This document shows positions 27,624 to 36,105 of a stretch of DNA of 62,032 nt, piece by piece. The DNA comes from Rhizobium sp. Root1220 (GTDB taxonomy: Bacteria; Pseudomonadota; Alphaproteobacteria; Rhizobiales; Rhizobiaceae). Position 1 is the first letter of the stretch, and every line of letters begins with the position of its first letter. The stretch is taken from the NCBI RefSeq assembly GCF_001426265.1, contig NZ_LMDG01000011.1, forward strand, positions 1-62,032. The letters are read 5' to 3'. Position numbers and translations under genes: made by a program. The notes below the pieces were generated by a model, which saw only the letters and a list, made by a program, of their open reading frames with translations, did no database searches and was not told the origin of the DNA.

Positions 27624-27724
27624 CGGTCGGACAACAGACGGGCCAGTTGCGCTCGCACTCGTCGAAGCCTAGATATCATCCATATGTCCACGGCGGACGG
27701 GTTCCGCCTTAGCTGGGCGACCGT
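27620..27724 (+). other. Lost N-terminus of the DUF763 gene, interrupted by an amber codon
   Basis: In frame with the DUF763 ORF, translation from GTG 27620 reads through KPRYHPYVHGGRVPP, then TAG (27710-27712), then LGDRMTKLG. Family members have HGGRVPPWL at this point, so TAG replaces the Trp codon TGG. The N-terminal ~35 residues are therefore either lost (re-initiation at ATG 27725) or made by read-through. Confidence 0.75.
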
Positions 27725-28888
27725 ATGACAAAGCTCGGCGTCCTCATCGCGGAAGCAATCATTCATAACTACGGCCGCGATGAGTTCCTGCGGAGGCTCT
27801 CTCATCCTTTCTGGTTCCAGTCGTTCGGCTCCGTCATGGGTATGGATTGGCACTCCTCCGGTATCACCACCAGCGTGCTGGGATCTTTGAAACGCGGTTT
27901 GAAGCCACGAGCGCGCGAACTCGGGCTTCATGTCTGCGGTGGGCGGGGTGCTCAATCACGTAAGACGCCCGCTGAGCTCGTGGATATCGGAGATCGTGTG
28001 GGTATTGATGGCGTGGGGCTTGCAAATGTGAGCCGCCTTGTGGCGAAGGTCGACAGTGCCGCGGTCCAGGATGGTTTCGATCTATACCTCCACGGGTTCA
28101 TCGTCGCCGACGATGGCAAATGGGTAGTCGTACAGCAGGGGATGAATGATGCGACGCGGCAAGCCAGGCGCTATCACTGGCTGTCGGAGGGGCTTGAAAG
28201 CTTCGTCGATTCCCCGCACAGCGCGATCGAGGGGCGATCGCAGGGCGATATCATAAACCTCGCCGACAAGCGCGCCGAGCGGTCTCGAGGCAGCCAGCTG
28301 GATATACTCGCTTCGCTTGGACCGGATCGCATCGCCCGGGAGGCCTCCGCTCTCGCGCGCAAAGTCGACCTGGCGTCGGTTCCGGAAGAAGCGCAGCTAT
28401 CTCTGCCGCACCTCATCATGCCAGCGCATCACGATGTACGTCAGACGGACGTGATCATGAAGCGCCTGCACAGCAGTTTGGCCGCGGCTGCTGACCGCGG
28501 CCCCGTCGATTTCCAGGACTTGTTGATGGTCCCAGGCGTAGGGGCACGAACGGTTCGCGCGCTTGCAATGGTCGCCGAAGTGGTTCACGGCGCGCCGTGT
28601 CGCTTTTCAGACCCGGCGAGGTTTTCGATCGCTCATGGTGGCAAGGACCGTCACCCGTTCCCGGTGCCGCTGAAAGTTTACGACGAAACCATCAACGTCA
28701 TGAAGTCCGCGGTTACGAAAGGGCGTCTCGGGCGGAACGAAGAGCTTGCCGCTTTGCAACGTTTGGATATCCAGGCGCGGCAGCTTGAGCGATACGTCAC
28801 CGGACCCGATCTCAAAGAGATCATCGCAGGCGAATTCCGCGATAGTGCTGCGTTTGGTGGCCGAAGCGTGTTCGGCTGGGAGAAATGA
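27725..28888 (+). CDS. DUF763 domain-containing protein, N-terminally shortened
   Basis: A 387-residue DUF763 protein. Family signatures are present: FLRRLSHPFWFQSFG with VMGMDWHSSGITTS, then VCGGRGAQSRKTPAEL, KWVVVQQGMNDATRQARRYH and a helix-hairpin-helix-like LLMVPGVGARTVRALAMVAE. The last suggests DNA or nucleic-acid contact, but the family has no established biochemistry. Normal members start about 35 residues earlier; that part is still readable upstream but is cut by an amber codon at 27710. The body of the gene is intact, so decay, if real, is recent. Confidence 0.85.
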   Translation: MTKLGVLIAEAIIHNYGRDEFLRRLSHPFWFQSFGSVMGMDWHSSGITTSVLGSLKRGLKPRARELGLHVCGGRGAQSRKTPAELVDIGDRVGIDGVGLANVSRLVAKVDSAAVQDGFDLYLHGFIVADDGKWVVVQQGMNDATRQARRYHWLSEGLESFVDSPHSAIEGRSQGDIINLADKRAERSRGSQLDILASLGPDRIAREASALARKVDLASVPEEAQLSLPHLIMPAHHDVRQTDVIMKRLHSSLAAAADRGPVDFQDLLMVPGVGARTVRALAMVAEVVHGAPCRFSDPARFSIAHGGKDRHPFPVPLKVYDETINVMKSAVTKGRLGRNEELAALQRLDIQARQLERYVTGPDLKEIIAGEFRDSAAFGGRSVFGWEK

Positions 28889-29326
28889 CCGACCGCGCGG
28901 CGATCCGGTCATCCGCCAGGAGCCGACGGCTGCTAGATAATTATCTCGCCGCCTATTCAGCGGAACAATAGCGTCTGTCGGTGGGTCGCGTGCTAGCGAG
29001 AAGGGCGAGGCACGGCCTCAATCCGCGAAGGCATTGCGTCGAGTAGCAGGCAGGGCTACGCGAAGCCGCTATCCACAGAGCGAGCGATTGGTGAGTGTTA
29101 TGACCCCTTGCCAGGGGTAGAGCCAAGCGAGAACGATAAACACGGGCGCTACGGCGTCAAGGAGGCTCGCCAGCTGCTAACTGACCTTGGTGTGGCCGGG
29201 TTACGTGCCTTTTGACAAGTTGCCATTCAGAGCCTCGCTCTGCACTGACGGTCTTGCCCTGGCCGTCAGTGGTGCGGCGGTGTGCACCACCCTAACCCAA
29301 CATCGTCAGAACCGCCTGCCAGAACC
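28889..29326 (+). other. Intergenic stretch with only a coding-like fragment
   Basis: No complete gene is seen. One plus frame at about 29085-29215 reads VEPSENDKHGRYGVKEARQL and ends at TGA after GLRAF; it looks like the tail of a lost gene but has no start and no recognised family. Confidence 0.3.
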
Positions 29327-29572
29327 TGAAATCGTTTCGCCAGGTTTAAACTATGCCGCGTCGACCATCTGCGTCGGATCCTTGGCAAGCATGCCAAGGT
29401 GCTGGACTTGGCAACCACAGACACCTCTGCAAAGGATATCGGCATTGCGCTGGGGTTGGCCCCTGCATACGGCGAAAAGCGCGGCCCATCGCTGATCGAT
29501 GCAGCCATCGACGCGCTTATCGATGCAGACGAGCTGCACGCGGAGTTTTCTTGCGGGATGAAAAGAAAATAG
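29327..29572 (+). pseudogene. Coding-like remnant without start codon
   Basis: The frame ending at TAG 29570-29572 reads VDHLRRILGKHAKVLDLATT, then KDIGIALGLAPAYGEKRGPS and DAAIDALIDADEL, natural protein composition. There is no ATG, and the frame closes upstream at TGA. I do not recognise the family. A neighbouring frame has ATG 29353, so a frameshift near the start would explain it. Confidence 0.35.
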
Positions 29573-29738
29573 CGGTCTAATGTCCGGTCTAACGCGCATT
29601 ACCCCGTATTCTATTGAAGGAATAGAACACAACGGCGTCTTCGGGCGCCGTTTCCGCTTGCGGCGATGTAGGGACGCGGACGATTAAACTCGCGAGACCG
29701 CCATGCCAGCCTCAGCCCGGCTCCGCGCCGGGTACCAA

Positions 29739-29924
29739 TTAGTCCCGCCAACGCGGACTGCGCTGTGTATTGTGAAATAACTCGGACTCAGTAGCGAATG
29801 CGCCGAAAAGCCTCCGCAGTTGGGCTTCTTCGTCTTTCTCAATGCGATGATCTTTGCAGAAAGTCGTCACCTCCCAAACGCGCGTTGCAGTTTCGGCGGT
29901 GGCATTTTCAAAGTGCTTGGTCAT
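29739..29924 (-). CDS. Small conserved-looking hypothetical protein
   Basis: A 61-residue acidic/basic helical protein starting MTKHFENATAETATRVWEV, preceded by GGAGG and AGGA. Its even helical pattern (TFCKDHRIEKDEEAQLRRLF) and good ribosome site support coding. Rhizobial genomes carry many similar short ORFs. Function unknown. Bases 29925-30205 contain no other gene. Confidence 0.6.
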   Translation of the reverse strand: MTKHFENATAETATRVWEVTTFCKDHRIEKDEEAQLRRLFGAFATESELFHNTQRSPRWRD

Positions 29925-30205
29925 TCCTTGTGTATTCCTCCCTGTTCGCTTCTCCGGGCGGGGTAGTACTAAAGTCTAAATTAGCTGTAAATAACATAAG
30001 ACACATGCGCCAAAACTTTTTTGGATTTGCAATTACCTGGCGCGCCTCCTCCGCTGCGTGGTAGTCATGCGGCTGCTCCCTTGCGATGCGAGGTGAGCAG
30101 CCGCTTTCGTCTCCGAATTGCTGCGGCGCATCGTATTTTTGCCTTGAACATTAGCGACCTCTTTCGTAATTTTTGCCTATCAACGGCTGAATAACGGAGG
30201 TGGAT

Positions 30206-30499
30206 ATGGCTCCTTTATTTTTTGATCGCGCTGCCTATGTGCGGCGAACGAGCTCCATCGAAGAAATCGCCTGCCTTGAAGAGGTTTTCGATTTTCTGGA
30301 TGAATGGCCGGAAGAGCGCCGGGACTTAGCATACGACACGCTCCACGCAGCATGCCGCAAAGCGGCCAATGGTTCATTTCCGCTCGAGGCCATTCGTAGG
30401 AACTTCGAACTATTCGCAAAAAGAGCCGGTTTGCTTGTCGAGATCGAGAGCGTGCCGAGATTCGGACCTCGTGATCGCAATCGAACCGTCGGCAACTAA
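30206..30499 (+). CDS. DUF982 family protein
   Basis: A 97-residue protein of the DUF982 family: FDRAAYVRRTSSIEEIACLE, then FLDEWPEERRDLAYDTLHAA, then FELFAKRAGLLVE, following the known W-G/P-x-R...A...C...A pattern. A GTG at 30200 is in frame, but ATG 30206 has GGAGG five bases upstream and is preferred. A second DUF982 gene lies at 34289-34585. Function unknown. Confidence 0.85.
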   Translation: MAPLFFDRAAYVRRTSSIEEIACLEEVFDFLDEWPEERRDLAYDTLHAACRKAANGSFPLEAIRRNFELFAKRAGLLVEIESVPRFGPRDRNRTVGN

Positions 30500-30544
30500 C
30501 ACGGCGCGATGGGAGGCACCCATGATGCCTCCTTGCTGTCTTGT

Positions 30545-30703
30545 TCAGGCTGCGATACGACGCGCAGCCTTATCAGATGCCTTGCGATCCGCACCATGCT
30601 CGGCAATGATCTTCTGGGCTTCCTCGATTGAGATGCGGTGCTTCTTCGCTAAAGTCTGGGCATCGTAGGGTGCGGACGCAGAAGCGTCTTTGTGTTCAGA
30701 CAT
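30545..30703 (-). CDS. 52-residue helical protein (AKKH-EEA-AEHG family)
   Basis: ATG 30703 to TGA 30545 gives 52 residues ending QTLAKKHRISIEEAQKIIAE, then HGADRKASDKAARRIAA. A homologous but frameshifted copy lies at 31245-31408, which supports coding. The two-helix layout resembles the DUF3606 kind of short rhizobial proteins, though I cannot assign it firmly. Confidence 0.6.
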   Translation of the reverse strand: MSEHKDASASAPYDAQTLAKKHRISIEEAQKIIAEHGADRKASDKAARRIAA

Positions 30704-30804
30704 AATTTGCTACATGGGATAGCGGCAATGAAGTTGGCGTCGCGAAGGCGCGCCTGAGCCCTCTTCCTCTATGCGCAGAGATACAATTGCTGCCGCTTAC
30801 GAGG

Positions 30805-30829
30805 GGAACTATCCGCTCGTTTGTCGGTT
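30805..30829 (+). promoter_or_regulatory. EcfG-type promoter (GGAAC-N16-GGTT)
   Basis: GGAAC 30805-30809 and GGTT 30826-30829 are 16 bp apart. The expected start site (about 30836-30838) coincides with the ATG of the next small gene, which would give a leaderless transcript. Confidence 0.7.
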
Positions 30830-30837
30830 AGATCACC

Positions 30838-31017
30838 ATGAAACAGAGCGAAGACCCAATCCAGGCCCAGGCCAACACGGCCGAAGGGAAGAAGAACAGC
30901 CTGAAAGCAGGTCGCGTCGGTATCGCTTTAATTGCGATAGTTGGGGGCGTGGCGTTTCTGCTTTACCTGTTGATTGTGCTGTCCGGGGTTCTTGATCTCC
31001 CGCTGTTCGGCGTTTGA
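30838..31017 (+). CDS. 59-residue single-TM stress protein
   Basis: ATG 30838 to TGA 31015-31017. A polar N-terminus (MKQSEDPIQAQANTAEGKK) is followed by one strong membrane helix (IALIAIVGGVAFLLYLLIVL) and a short tail. An EcfG-type promoter sits 8 bp upstream with no space for a Shine-Dalgarno site. Family unknown; small membrane proteins are common EcfG targets. Confidence 0.65.
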   Translation: MKQSEDPIQAQANTAEGKKNSLKAGRVGIALIAIVGGVAFLLYLLIVLSGVLDLPLFGV

Positions 31018-31244
31018 CTTTCTTGATCCCGTTCACGAATTGATTTCCTAATTCACTGCGTCATCTATCTCCCGTACCAAACTGGAGATAAGGATGAAGT
31101 GACCATCGCAGCCTGCATTGCTTTGCTCGCTCTTTCAGGGTGCGCCAATACTGCGTACGGACTGAAACGTGACGGGGTGGCGACTAGCCACGCGCTGGAC
31201 GACGCGACCGGGAGGATTTTGTCGGCTGGCGCGAAGAGATAGCA
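31018..31244 (+). other. Intergenic stretch with no supported gene
   Basis: A short lipoprotein-like fragment is visible near 31100-31240 (ALLALSGCANTAYG, like an entericidin), but with no clear ATG (it would need GTG 31099). It may be a small entericidin-like lipoprotein gene. I leave it as a possibility. Confidence 0.3.
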
Positions 31245-31408
31245 TCAGGCCTTCAGACGATTGGCCGCCCTGTCGCACGCGTCTCGGTCCGGCCCGTGGG
31301 TTTTAACGATACGTCTCGCTTCTTCGGCTGAGGGACCGTGCTTCTTCGCAAAATATCAGCCTCGTACCCTCCGCTGCTGGAAACCCTGCTGCGGTCCTCT
31401 TGGCCCAT
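31245..31408 (-). pseudogene. Frameshifted paralogue of the 52-residue AKKH protein
   Basis: ATG 31408 starts MGQEDRSRVSSSGGYEADI. One base is then missing in a T-run at about 31347, after which AKKHGPSAEEARRIVKTHGP and DRDACDRAANRLKA end at TGA 31245-31247. The alignment to 30545-30703 is clear across AKKH--S-EEA--I---HG-DR-A-D-AA-R. The total is one base short of a multiple of three. Confidence 0.65.
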
Positions 31409-31570
31409 CTTCGTGTTGTCGTCGCCATCCCACTCTCCTCTGCTGGTTTTTATCGTCGACTTCTTCACGGCAAACACGAACGGTGAGTTGTATTTCTCCA
31501 GCGCAATCAGCGGGACAGCGTTCTCGTACGGGCTCGAATGCCTTGGTTGGACTGATATGCGAGGTCAGAA

Positions 31571-31987
31571 TTGGTAACGACGGTTTGGATTCAACGCGAT
31601 GAGGCTGGCACTCTCGGTCGGTGGTCGGAAGTCGAGCAGTTTGGCGATCATTGGGAAACGATCGATAGCCAGTTGGAAGAGTTTTGGGCAATACTCAATC
31701 CGCCGCCTCCCATGCCACCTGAAATCAGCCGTCGTCAGTTCTTTCAGGTGCTCGCGAACCGCGACATGATCACAAAGGCAGAAGGCTTGGCGGCGGTCAC
31801 GTCAGGCGCGCTTTTCGCCGGTGCCCAGACGTTCAACCGGTCGCATGGGTATGTGGACTTCTTTGGCGCGATGCGTGGGACCACATCCGTCGCCTCGATC
31901 AGCTCTGGCGCGACGCCTACGTTCTGGATTGAGGCAGCAAAAAGCTCGCCGGTGGCGAGCTTTCTAACGCAATACAGGTGGAACTGA
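31571..31987 (+). pseudogene. Prophage tail-tip type protein, 3' part frameshifted
   Basis: The frame reads VEQFGDHWETIDSQLEEFWA, then PPMPPEISRRQFFQVLANRD and MITKAEGLAAVTSG, a pattern seen in short proteins at the tail/lysis end of rhizobial prophages. After about residue 78 composition stops looking coding, so the end is probably frameshifted. It lies directly before the holin- and endolysin-like remnants. Bases 31988-32275 contain no other supported gene. Confidence 0.45.
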
Positions 31988-32275
31988 CCGCATCTCGGTC
32001 GGCCTCATAAAATCACAACCAGTCATAGTTGGCACGTACCCGAAAGGCGTAGAGAGGCCAACCATTAAGCGAAAATCTGGAAACCAGCGAACGTACACTA
32101 CCGATCGGCAGAGCCGTTTTCCGCGCCCTCCAGAATGAAGGCCCGCTAGGGTTAGGTTGAAAGCGGGCCTTCTACAGGGTCGCCCCGATCATTCGGGACT
32201 GCCTGAGTCTACCCATCCCGTCCCGGATCGCACGTTCGCCTTTCGTTAAACCATCTACCAAATTTGGACACCCCC

Positions 32276-32497
32276 ATGAAACTCCTTCCCGACTTTCGCC
32301 GGGTGCTGACCGTGCCTGGTCGCTGCGACTTATCGAGCTCGCGGCGCTAGCAGACATCATCCTGAACGCCGTCCCTGTCGTGTCCGATTACCTCCCGTGG
32401 GTGGCTGACGCTGGCGCTACCTGGCGGCGCGTGGGCGGCACGGTTGACGGCGCAGCCCTCCGCCGAACAGACTAGAGACAAAGATGCCAATCAATAA
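32276..32497 (+). pseudogene. Phage holin-like small membrane protein, frameshifted
   Basis: Starting MKLLPDFRRVL, the protein continues in a second frame as WSLRLIELAALADIILNAVP with VVSDYLPW and in a third as WLTLALPGGAWAARLTAQPS ending at TAA 32495-32497. Two hydrophobic stretches and the overlap with the endolysin start (32484) fit a holin-type gene. At least two frameshifts make it non-functional as read. Confidence 0.6.
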
Positions 32498-33023
32498 AAT
32501 CACGTCCAGCAAGCGAGGCAAGGCGGCGATCTCTGCTGCCATGCTAGCCGCGGTGCTGTCTGGCACTTCTGCTTTGTTCACAGGGAGCACGCCGCCTGCG
32601 GTCATCCTCGCGACCGACTCCCTCATCAAGCCGTGGGGAAGGTCTGGTGCTGAAATCGCACTGGGATCCTTTCGCGAAGATCTGGGACATCTGCCACGGC
32701 GAGACGCGCATCAACGGCAAGCCTGTAACGTCTGGCATGTCTTTCACCAAAGCACGGTGCGACGCCACGCTCGCGGAGCGCGTCCAGCGCGATTACTACG
32801 AGCCGCTGACCGAATGCATTGCGGACTTCGACAAGAAGCCCGTGAACCTTCAGGCGTCGATGACGTCGGGCGCTTACAACTTCGGTGTTGGCGCGATGTT
32901 CAATTCGACGGCTGCCAAGTTGGCTCGAACCAAGAAGTACCGGGAAGCCTGCGAGCGCAGACCGCATTCAACAAAGCGGTGGCCGCGTGCTCAATGGCTT
33001 GGTGAAGCGCCGCTAGATGGGTG
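32484..33023 (+). pseudogene. Phage endolysin (GH24-type lysozyme), frameshifted
   Basis: An N-terminal hydrophobic segment (ISAAMLAAVLSGTSALF, possible SAR or signal anchor) reaches LIKPW. The frame then shifts to VLKSHWDPFAKIWDICHGET and YEPLTECIADFDKKP, then SGAYNFGVGAMFNSTAAKLA, which are lysozyme-family (GH24) features. A second shift near 32955 moves the C-terminal ACE-QTAFNKA / NGLVKRR pieces into other frames. The integrase 3' end overlaps on the opposite strand. Confidence 0.75.
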
Positions 33024-34056
33024 ATGCCCAGCGTATACCGGCAAGGTATTGATTGCCTCCAGCAATGGGTCGCGCGGCACGTTGGTGTAGTGCCGGCTCA
33101 TATCGTCGGCGGCGTGACCAAGGATCTGGTCTTTGATATGCGGGTGGACGCCGTTAGTAACCAGTTGCGTCGAAACGCGGTGCCGGGCTGTATACGGGCT
33201 TACGTCGTCGATGGGCTGCTTGGCCTTCGCTAGGCGCTTCCGTGCGCCATCAATCGCCCCTTTCAACTGGCCGCCTCCCGCTTCGAATATGGTGTAGGGG
33301 TGCCTCTTAAATGTCCTGAATACCTGACGCTTCTTGTCTTTGCGTTTTAGCAGTGACTCAAACAGGAGCACGAGGAAATCGTGCATGGGCACGCCGCGGG
33401 GTTCGCCGGTCTTCGAACTGCCGACAACGATCCAGCGGTTGGCAACGTCCACATCGGTTACCTCGAGCGTGAAGAGCTCTATCGGCCGCATTCCCGTGTA
33501 GAACAACGCTGTCATGACCATGGCTGGCGCTGGCGACAGGTTGCTGACGAACCTTGATGCGTGATCGTAGTCAACCGGATGATCGCCGCTCCTTGGTCTC
33601 GCTCGCCGCCTCGCGGTTCCTTTTGGCTTGCGCGGTCGTTGCCACTTCCGAAGGTCCGCCCACCCATTTTCTACGGCGTAGTTCCAACAGCTATGAAAGG
33701 CGTGTAGCAGTGTTGGTCGCGGGTTTCTGGCGGTGCGTCCTGGTAGATTTTGAACGCAAGCGCATCGACGTCACGCTGGTTGATCTCTCCAAGCGCGGCC
33801 GACACCGCGAAAGATAGCGCGCGGATCCACCGCTTTGCAGATACGCATCGGCGGCCTCTTGAAATGTCACGGTCACCTTCTTGCCGAAGATACTTTCCTC
33901 GAGGAGATCCCGCTCCCTGATAATGCGGATGGCGTCGGTGGTGTCTTTGTCCGAGGTCTTGGTGCTTTCCCTGACCTTCAAGCCCCGCACGGTTCCTTGA
34001 AGGATCCAGTTGGGTGATCCGCGACGCCTGACTAGCTTTAGGGGCACAACGACCAC
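32991..34056 (-). pseudogene. Prophage tyrosine integrase, frameshifted
   Basis: The N-terminal piece begins at 34056 (MVVVPLKLVRRRGSPNWILQ, then a KTSDKDTTDAIRII segment). The middle (ALGEINQRDVDALAFKIYQD) and core-binding stretch (HSCWNYAVENGWADL) lie in other frames. The catalytic domain (33521-32991) is intact with Arg in TGMRPIELF, HxxR in TARHRVSTQL, and His and Tyr in ILGHAADDMSRHYTNVP. At least two frameshifts near 33820 and 33690 break it. It closes a prophage remnant that also includes endolysin and holin pieces. No tRNA or attachment core could be recognised beside it. Confidence 0.8.
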
Positions 34057-34233
34057 CTCTCAAAGAAACAACAAATGCCGCCGGCACGAAATGCCGAAAG
34101 CTTGATGAGGTCTCCTCTCCGTGGTGGTGACGTCCGCTGTAACGGCGGCTTGCGGTTTGGTAGTCCGCGGACGAAGCGGTATGCTTGCGGGTGAGGGTGG
34201 TCAAGCGATCCTGGCCGAACATACGAACTCGCG

Positions 34234-34258
34234 GGAACGAATCGCCTAATCGTCAGTT
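34234..34258 (+). promoter_or_regulatory. EcfG-type promoter (GGAAC-N16-AGTT)
   Basis: GGAAC 34234-34238 and AGTT 34255-34258 with a 16-bp spacer, 30 bp before the DUF982 ATG. It excludes the longer frame starting at ATG 34262. Confidence 0.7.
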
Positions 34259-34288
34259 GAGATGGATCCAGCCTGGAGAATAATCTCA

Positions 34289-34585
34289 ATGGAAACCGCT
34301 AGTACCCAAGTTCCAATCCTTCCGCTTCGTGTTGAAATCGGAGGCGTTGGCCGATACCGGAGCGCTCGGTCTGTCGAAGATCTCGCAGCGTTTCTTCTTG
34401 GCGAGTATTGGCCTCGATCTGATAAGTCGTCGGTGGCGTTTCATAAAGCTCTGATCGCGTCACTGAAAGCCATGGAGCAGTATGTCGATGCGAGCGCAGC
34501 GCGTACCGCCTTCGTCGACGCATCTCACGCGGCGGGTATGCATGTGCTTCCCGATGACACATCTGAGATGAAGAAGACTAACTAG
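34289..34585 (+). CDS. DUF982 family protein, EcfG-type promoter
   Basis: A 98-residue DUF982-like protein (RSARSVEDLAAFLLGEYWP, then FHKALIASLKAMEQYVDASA, ARTAFVDASHAAGM), the second in the window. ATG 34289 is chosen because it lies downstream of the predicted start site and has GGAGA upstream. An EcfG-type promoter makes it a likely general-stress gene. Function unknown. Confidence 0.8.
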   Translation: METASTQVPILPLRVEIGGVGRYRSARSVEDLAAFLLGEYWPRSDKSSVAFHKALIASLKAMEQYVDASAARTAFVDASHAAGMHVLPDDTSEMKKTN

Positions 34586-34607
34586 CCACTCAGCGCTGTG
34601 CTTGGCC

Positions 34608-34832
34608 TTACGCGGACTTCAGCCGCGAAGTCCCCGCGAGAATCTGCGCCTGGCCGACCGAAACGCGGTGGGCTGCCATAAGCCATAGACTTAACGCGAC
34701 AGACGGGGGCACTGGTAAGTCACCAGTCGCCCATCTGCGGCTAGTCAGTTGATCTACAGCAAAAAGGTCTTCAACGACGCTTGCCGTCAACCCGATGACA
34801 GCCAGCGTCGCCCGGTATTCGGACGGGGTCAT
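34608..34832 (-). CDS. Small helix-turn-helix DNA-binding protein
   Basis: A 74-residue protein (MTPSEYRATLAVIGLTASVV, then EDLFAVDQLTSRRWATGDLP and PPSVALSLWLM) with the layout of short Cro-like proteins that follow the LGLS...A..LGVs..TvrRWa-G--pVP pattern in rhizobial prophages and islands. It probably binds DNA. It faces away from the XRE operon at 35.5 kb. Confidence 0.6.
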   Translation of the reverse strand: MTPSEYRATLAVIGLTASVVEDLFAVDQLTSRRWATGDLPVPPSVALSLWLMAAHRVSVGQAQILAGTSRLKSA

Positions 34833-34952
34833 TTGATTGGTTCCCAGCGCGTTTTGCTTGCGTTTTATTTCGTTGGGCGCACATTAGCTTTCGCTTTACC
34901 ACATGATTGCCAATTACCGACATTTCCACGTCCGATCGCGGCATCCGCTCCT

Positions 34953-35168
34953 TCAGTTGGATGTAATGCCCAGATCCTTCGCCTCCGCCCACTTTTCGCG
35001 AGCCGCTGTTTCGAGTTCCGCCCGATCGTGTATGCCCTGATTCCAAAGCGCCAGTAGGAGCGTGGCGACCTGCATCACCGATTTTCGCTCTCTTTCGATC
35101 CCATTCTCTCGGCTCAAGGCTTTGAGGACCGAATTGATGACGGTGGTATCGATGCGGCGATCCGTCAA
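34953..35168 (-). CDS. Hypothetical protein downstream of an XRE regulator
   Basis: A 71-residue protein (MTDRRIDTTVINSVLKALSR, then VMQVATLLLALWNQGIHDRA) whose start overlaps the XRE regulator stop by 4 bp (ATGA). The coupling suggests a functional pair, such as a regulator with a small effector or antitoxin partner. Family not recognised. Confidence 0.6.
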   Translation of the reverse strand: MTDRRIDTTVINSVLKALSRENGIERERKSVMQVATLLLALWNQGIHDRAELETAAREKWAEAKDLGITSN

Positions 35169-35485
35169 CCGCCAGCACCGGGAGGGGCATCGTTCTCGAG
35201 AAACTCTTTGTACTGGACTGTCTCGTTTTCATTTACGTCGATCGATGCCTGAGAAGGCGACGTGAGGCGCACGCCAGGACCACCAGAGCCGGAATAGTTT
35301 CCGTCTACGAAGGTGATGCCGGCTGCTCGTAGGGCGCGCTGTAGAGCATCCATAGTCGACTGCTTAGCGTCGGATCCGTTCTCAATTCGGTTGACGGTAT
35401 TCGCGGTAACCCCCGACTTTGCGGCAAGATCACGAACTCCCCAACCAAGCGCAGCTCGCGCCATCTTCACTTGAATGCCCCTCAT
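35165..35485 (-). CDS. XRE-family transcriptional regulator
   Basis: A 106-residue protein with an N-terminal XRE helix-turn-helix (VKMARAALGWGVRDLAAKSG, VTANTVNRIENG) and a segment AALRAAGITFVDGNYSGSGG, the common tail of short rhizobial XRE regulators. The open frame extends to 35566, but ATG 35485 starts the HTH fold and lies beside repeated sequences that look like its own operators. It heads a two-gene operon. Confidence 0.87.
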   Translation of the reverse strand: MRGIQVKMARAALGWGVRDLAAKSGVTANTVNRIENGSDAKQSTMDALQRALRAAGITFVDGNYSGSGGPGVRLTSPSQASIDVNENETVQYKEFLENDAPPGAGG

Positions 35486-35494
35486 TTGTGTACC

Positions 35495-35552
35495 CTGTAC
35501 AAATACGTGTTGACACGAAGCCGAATCCATATAGGACACTGTACAAATACAG
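35495..35552. promoter_or_regulatory. Repeated CTGTACAAATAC motifs, putative XRE operators
   Basis: CTGTACAAATAC occurs at 35495-35506 and again at 35539-35550. The second copy sits in a perfect inverted repeat CTGTA-CAAA-TACAG (35539-35552). Their 44-bp spacing and position just upstream of the XRE start fit autoregulation. TTGACA at 35510-35515 is a possible plus-strand -35 element. Confidence 0.6.
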
Positions 35553-36105
35553 CGACACAAAAGCAACTAGGAGCGCGCAGATGACCACCCACGCCCGATA
35601 AAGCACCCAGACAGATCCCAACAGCGAGCGCGCAGTAATTGCGAGCCGCACGCAGGTCGCAGGATGCCACGACGAATAAATCATCGAATCAATCGGCGCT
35701 GATGCACCGCCGCTGAAGGTGCAGGCGCACCAGATTACGGCCGTGCGAACCCGCCGGATTTTTTATGTGACGTGGGCATTCAAAATTGGCGCAGCGGTAT
35801 CGCAGGGCGATTTGCAGGGGCTGGTCCTGGACCGCCAGAAGCGCCATGGTCGCCAACTGCATCTCGTTTGGTTCAGGGGGGACGCTGCTGGCCGACCGTA
35901 TCGTTGGATCCACGGATCCACATTGACCGCAGTTCACTAGAGACTTGATAGGGGCCCCGCGACATCCCATTCGTGTTCGCCACAGGGTACGTCGGTCCTA
36001 CCTGCGAAATTCGCCGGTTTTGCATTGTGCGAGAAGCCGGCAGAACTCGCAGAGATTGCCGAAGCCTTGTTTGGCAAGGGGCCCAACGGCTTACACTGAC
36101 TGTTC
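35553..36105 (-). other. Mostly non-coding interval with a weak Cys-rich ORF
   Basis: The only candidate is the minus ORF 35689-35970 (93 residues with NCGQCGS and CANFECPRH, zinc-ribbon-like). It lacks a ribosome site and has shadow-like parts, so I do not call it a gene. Confidence 0.25.

Noticed and set aside
35689..35970. Cys-rich minus ORF with zinc-ribbon-like motifs
   Set aside because: It has only isolated CxxC pairs, no ribosome site and part shadow composition. Kept only as a remark.
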